This document shows, piece by piece, positions 7,012 through 8,432 of a DNA stretch of 8,432 nucleotides (within the stretch, counting starts at the first letter, position 1; each line of letters opens with the position of its first letter). The stretch is from positions 1-8,432 of the forward strand of contig QMLW01000057.1 in assembly GCA_003646935.1 (NCBI GenBank), in the 5' to 3' direction. Made by a program: the position numbers and the translations under genes. This DNA is from Deltaproteobacteria bacterium. GTDB taxonomy: Bacteria; Desulfobacterota; DSM-4660; Desulfatiglandales; B25-G16. A model generated the notes under the pieces. The model saw nothing but the letters and a program-made list of their open reading frames with translations. It did no database searches and was not told the origin of the DNA.

Positions 7012-8226
7012 ATGAAAAAAAACAACTTGGCAGTCGTATTGGCCTGCGCGATGATCCTGTCTTTTGTTATCATCGAGCCTGCATGGGCGGTGAGGGGCGT
7101 TACCGATACGGAGATCCGGATCGGTCAATGGGGCCCCCAGACTGGACCAGCTGCCCTCTGGGGCGCTGTTGCGCGAGGATCGGGACTTTACTTCAAGCTC
7201 ATCAATGAGGAAGGCGGAATCCACGGCAGGAAGATAAAGTACTTCATAAGGGATGACGCCTACCAACCGCCAAAAACAAAGGCCATTGCAAAGGAGTTGG
7301 TAGAGGATAAGGAGGTCTTTGCATTCGCGTCGGGCGTGGGAACGGCTACCGGCATGGCGGTGCGAGACTACCTGGAGAAAAATAGAGTACCATGGATAGG
7401 GCCCGCAGCAGGTTCCGTTCACTGGTGCTATCCTCCTGAGGAAGCCCCGTACCTGTTTGGGACCTACCCGCTCTACTGTGATGAGGCATTTCTCCTGGTC
7501 AATTACGCCATCGACAAGCTGGGGAAGAAGAAAATCGCCTTCTTCTATCAAAACGACGACTACGGCAAGGTTGGGCTCATCGGTGCACAGATAGCCCTGG
7601 AGAGAAGGGGTATGGAATTCGCTGCTACGGTTTCCGCGGAACCCCTCGACACCGATCTCAGCTCTCACTGCATGAAACTTAAGGCCGCCAAGCCCGATGT
7701 GGTTATTATGTGGGTGCTTCCCAAGCACGGTGCCATTATGCTCGGCACGGCCATGAAACTGGGATTTAAGCCCCTGTGGATGACCACGAGCACCCTGAGC
7801 GATTACCAGCCCATGTACAAGATAAGCAAGGGATTGTTTAAGGACGTGGTGTTCGCCACCTTTGGAGAGCTGCTCGACTCCCCCCACCCCTTAATGGTCA
7901 AGTACCACGAGGCGCAGAAAAGGCTTGAGCCCAAGGAGCGGTGGGGAATCTTCTACTATGCCGGCATCCTCTTTATCGAGCCGATGGTGGAGGCCTTCAA
8001 GAGGTGTGGGAGGGACTTGACCGTGGATACCTTCATTAAGGCCATGGAATCGATCAAGGACTTTCAGGGCATTGGCCCCAAGATGAGCTTTGGCCCCAAT
8101 AAACGGCAGGGCTCCCGCTCGTTCTTTATTGCCAGGTGCACCGAGGGAGGAGGTGCCGAAAAACTCACCGGCTGGATGACATCCGATGTTGATCCCTACG
8201 AGGTAAAGAAAAGGCTTGAGCAATAA
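7012..8226 (+). CDS. livK: Periplasmic ligand-binding protein of the Liv-type ABC transporter (LivK-like)
   Basis: Type I periplasmic binding protein (Peripla_BP_6-like), 404 residues including an export signal. The N-terminus has lysines, a hydrophobic core and a likely signal peptidase I site after A26 (EPAWA). The mature protein begins with VTDTEIRIGQWGPQTGPAALWG, the usual first strand and ligand loop, then INEEGGIHGRKIKYFIRDDAY, both typical of the family. The mature part has five cysteines; C139 and C156 are close enough in sequence to form a disulfide in the periplasm. It is the last gene of the cluster, 126 bp after the ligase, with its own strong ribosome binding site. The 6886-7011 gap may hold an extra promoter, but I could not pick out boxes. 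Ligand identity is unknown; the ligase neighbour favours a carboxylic acid over a branched-chain amino acid. Confidence 0.93.
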   Translation: MKKNNLAVVLACAMILSFVIIEPAWAVRGVTDTEIRIGQWGPQTGPAALWGAVARGSGLYFKLINEEGGIHGRKIKYFIRDDAYQPPKTKAIAKELVEDKEVFAFASGVGTATGMAVRDYLEKNRVPWIGPAAGSVHWCYPPEEAPYLFGTYPLYCDEAFLLVNYAIDKLGKKKIAFFYQNDDYGKVGLIGAQIALERRGMEFAATVSAEPLDTDLSSHCMKLKAAKPDVVIMWVLPKHGAIMLGTAMKLGFKPLWMTTSTLSDYQPMYKISKGLFKDVVFATFGELLDSPHPLMVKYHEAQKRLEPKERWGIFYYAGILFIEPMVEAFKRCGRDLTVDTFIKAMESIKDFQGIGPKMSFGPNKRQGSRSFFIARCTEGGGAEKLTGWMTSDVDPYEVKKRLEQ

Positions 8227-8238
8227 CAGGCAACAATC

Positions 8239-8286
8239 CGCCTCATCGTTTCACACGGGGCTCTTTGCCCCGTGTGAAACGAGGCG
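8239..8286 (+). terminator. Strong hairpin between livK and greA, possible terminator without a U-tract
   Basis: Positions 8247-8261 pair perfectly with 8267-8281 (15 bp, GC-rich at the loop side, 5-nt loop TCTTT). Five further pairs (8239-8243 with 8282-8286) follow after a 3-nt bulge. It starts 12 bp after the livK stop, where a transcript end is expected. No run of T follows on either strand, so it is not a standard Rho-independent terminator. It ends just before the greA ribosome binding site and could also affect greA translation or protect the liv message. Confidence 0.5.
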
Positions 8287-8287
8287 C

Positions 8288-8300
8288 GAGGGAATCAATA
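8288..8300 (+). promoter_or_regulatory. Ribosome binding site of greA
   Basis: GAGGGA at 8288-8293 lies 7 nt before the ATG at 8301, immediately after the right arm of the hairpin. Confidence 0.55.
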
Positions 8301-8432
8301 ATGATAGAAAAGTTTCCTATCACAAGAGATGGCCTGGAAAAGCTCCGGCGGGAATTACAGAATATCCTCACCGTTGAGCGGCCCAAGAACATCAAAGCCA
8401 TTGAGGAGGCGCGGTCTCACGGGGATCTAGTC
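8301..8432 (+). CDS. greA: Transcription elongation factor GreA, N-terminal part (runs off the right edge)
   Basis: The first 44 codons of GreA, which rescues backtracked RNA polymerase by stimulating transcript cleavage. The start MIEKFPITRDGLEKLRREL is the typical GreA N-terminus, followed by the first coiled-coil helix with VERP (residues 24-27), AIEEAR and HGDL (40-43). D42 matches the conserved acidic residue at the coiled-coil tip; the next conserved glutamate would lie just beyond the edge. Residue 44 is valine where K or S is common, a variable position. The C-terminal domain is not in the window. It is a housekeeping gene, probably unrelated in function to the transporter cluster; whether it is read from its own promoter is unclear because only 74 bp separate it from livK. 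Confidence 0.93.
   Translation, partial: MIEKFPITRDGLEKLRRELQNILTVERPKNIKAIEEARSHGDLV

Noticed and set aside
7039..7047. Lipobox-like V-L-A-C at residues 9-12 of LivK
   Set aside because: Cleavage there would leave too short a hydrophobic core, while a normal signal peptidase I site (AWA, 24-26) follows a full-length core.
6976..7887. A 303-codon open frame on the minus strand
   Set aside because: It lies almost wholly antisense to livK, whose protein matches a known family along its length; the antisense translation has no recognisable domain.

Overview
The window looks like chromosomal DNA of an anaerobic deltaproteobacterium (Desulfobacterota in current naming). This is inferred from the gene types, not from a marker gene. 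The main clues are an Lrp/AsnC-like siroheme decarboxylase subunit (the heme route used by sulfate reducers and relatives) next to hemL, and a Liv-type ABC transporter whose genes are interleaved with a long-chain-type acyl-CoA synthetase, an arrangement I associate with degraders in this group.

Layout. Minus strand, 905 to 1: a siroheme decarboxylase subunit (AhbB-like) is followed after 10 bp by the first 128 codons of hemL, which runs off the left edge. Both belong to tetrapyrrole synthesis. From 906 to about 1318 lies a divergent intergenic region with two kinds of short tandem repeat and a candidate promoter for the rightward genes. Plus strand, 1319 to 8226: livM, livH, livG, livF, an AMP-forming acyl-CoA synthetase and livK. 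Together they encode a complete ABC importer (two permeases, two ATPases, one periplasmic binding protein) plus an enzyme that could activate the imported carboxylate to its CoA thioester. livG and livF overlap by 14 bp; the other gaps are 37 to 158 bp. A strong hairpin follows livK, then the first 44 codons of greA, which runs off the right edge.

How the genes work together. LivK would capture a ligand in the periplasm, LivH/LivM would pass it through the membrane using ATP hydrolysis by LivG/LivF, and the synthetase would trap it as a CoA thioester. The transporter family name says branched-chain amino acids, but these do not need CoA ligation, so the ligase neighbour suggests a fatty, aromatic or other carboxylic acid instead. 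That substrate is inference.

No CRISPR array, insertion sequence, tRNA, rRNA, defence system or clearly new gene system was seen. The least explained parts are non-coding: an 8-bp tandem repeat family (GGARTRNT-like) on both sides of livM, one copy of which can fold into a hairpin between livM and livH; a 9-bp repeat and a pair of 8-bp direct repeats one helical turn apart in the livM upstream region; and the hairpin just before the greA ribosome binding site.
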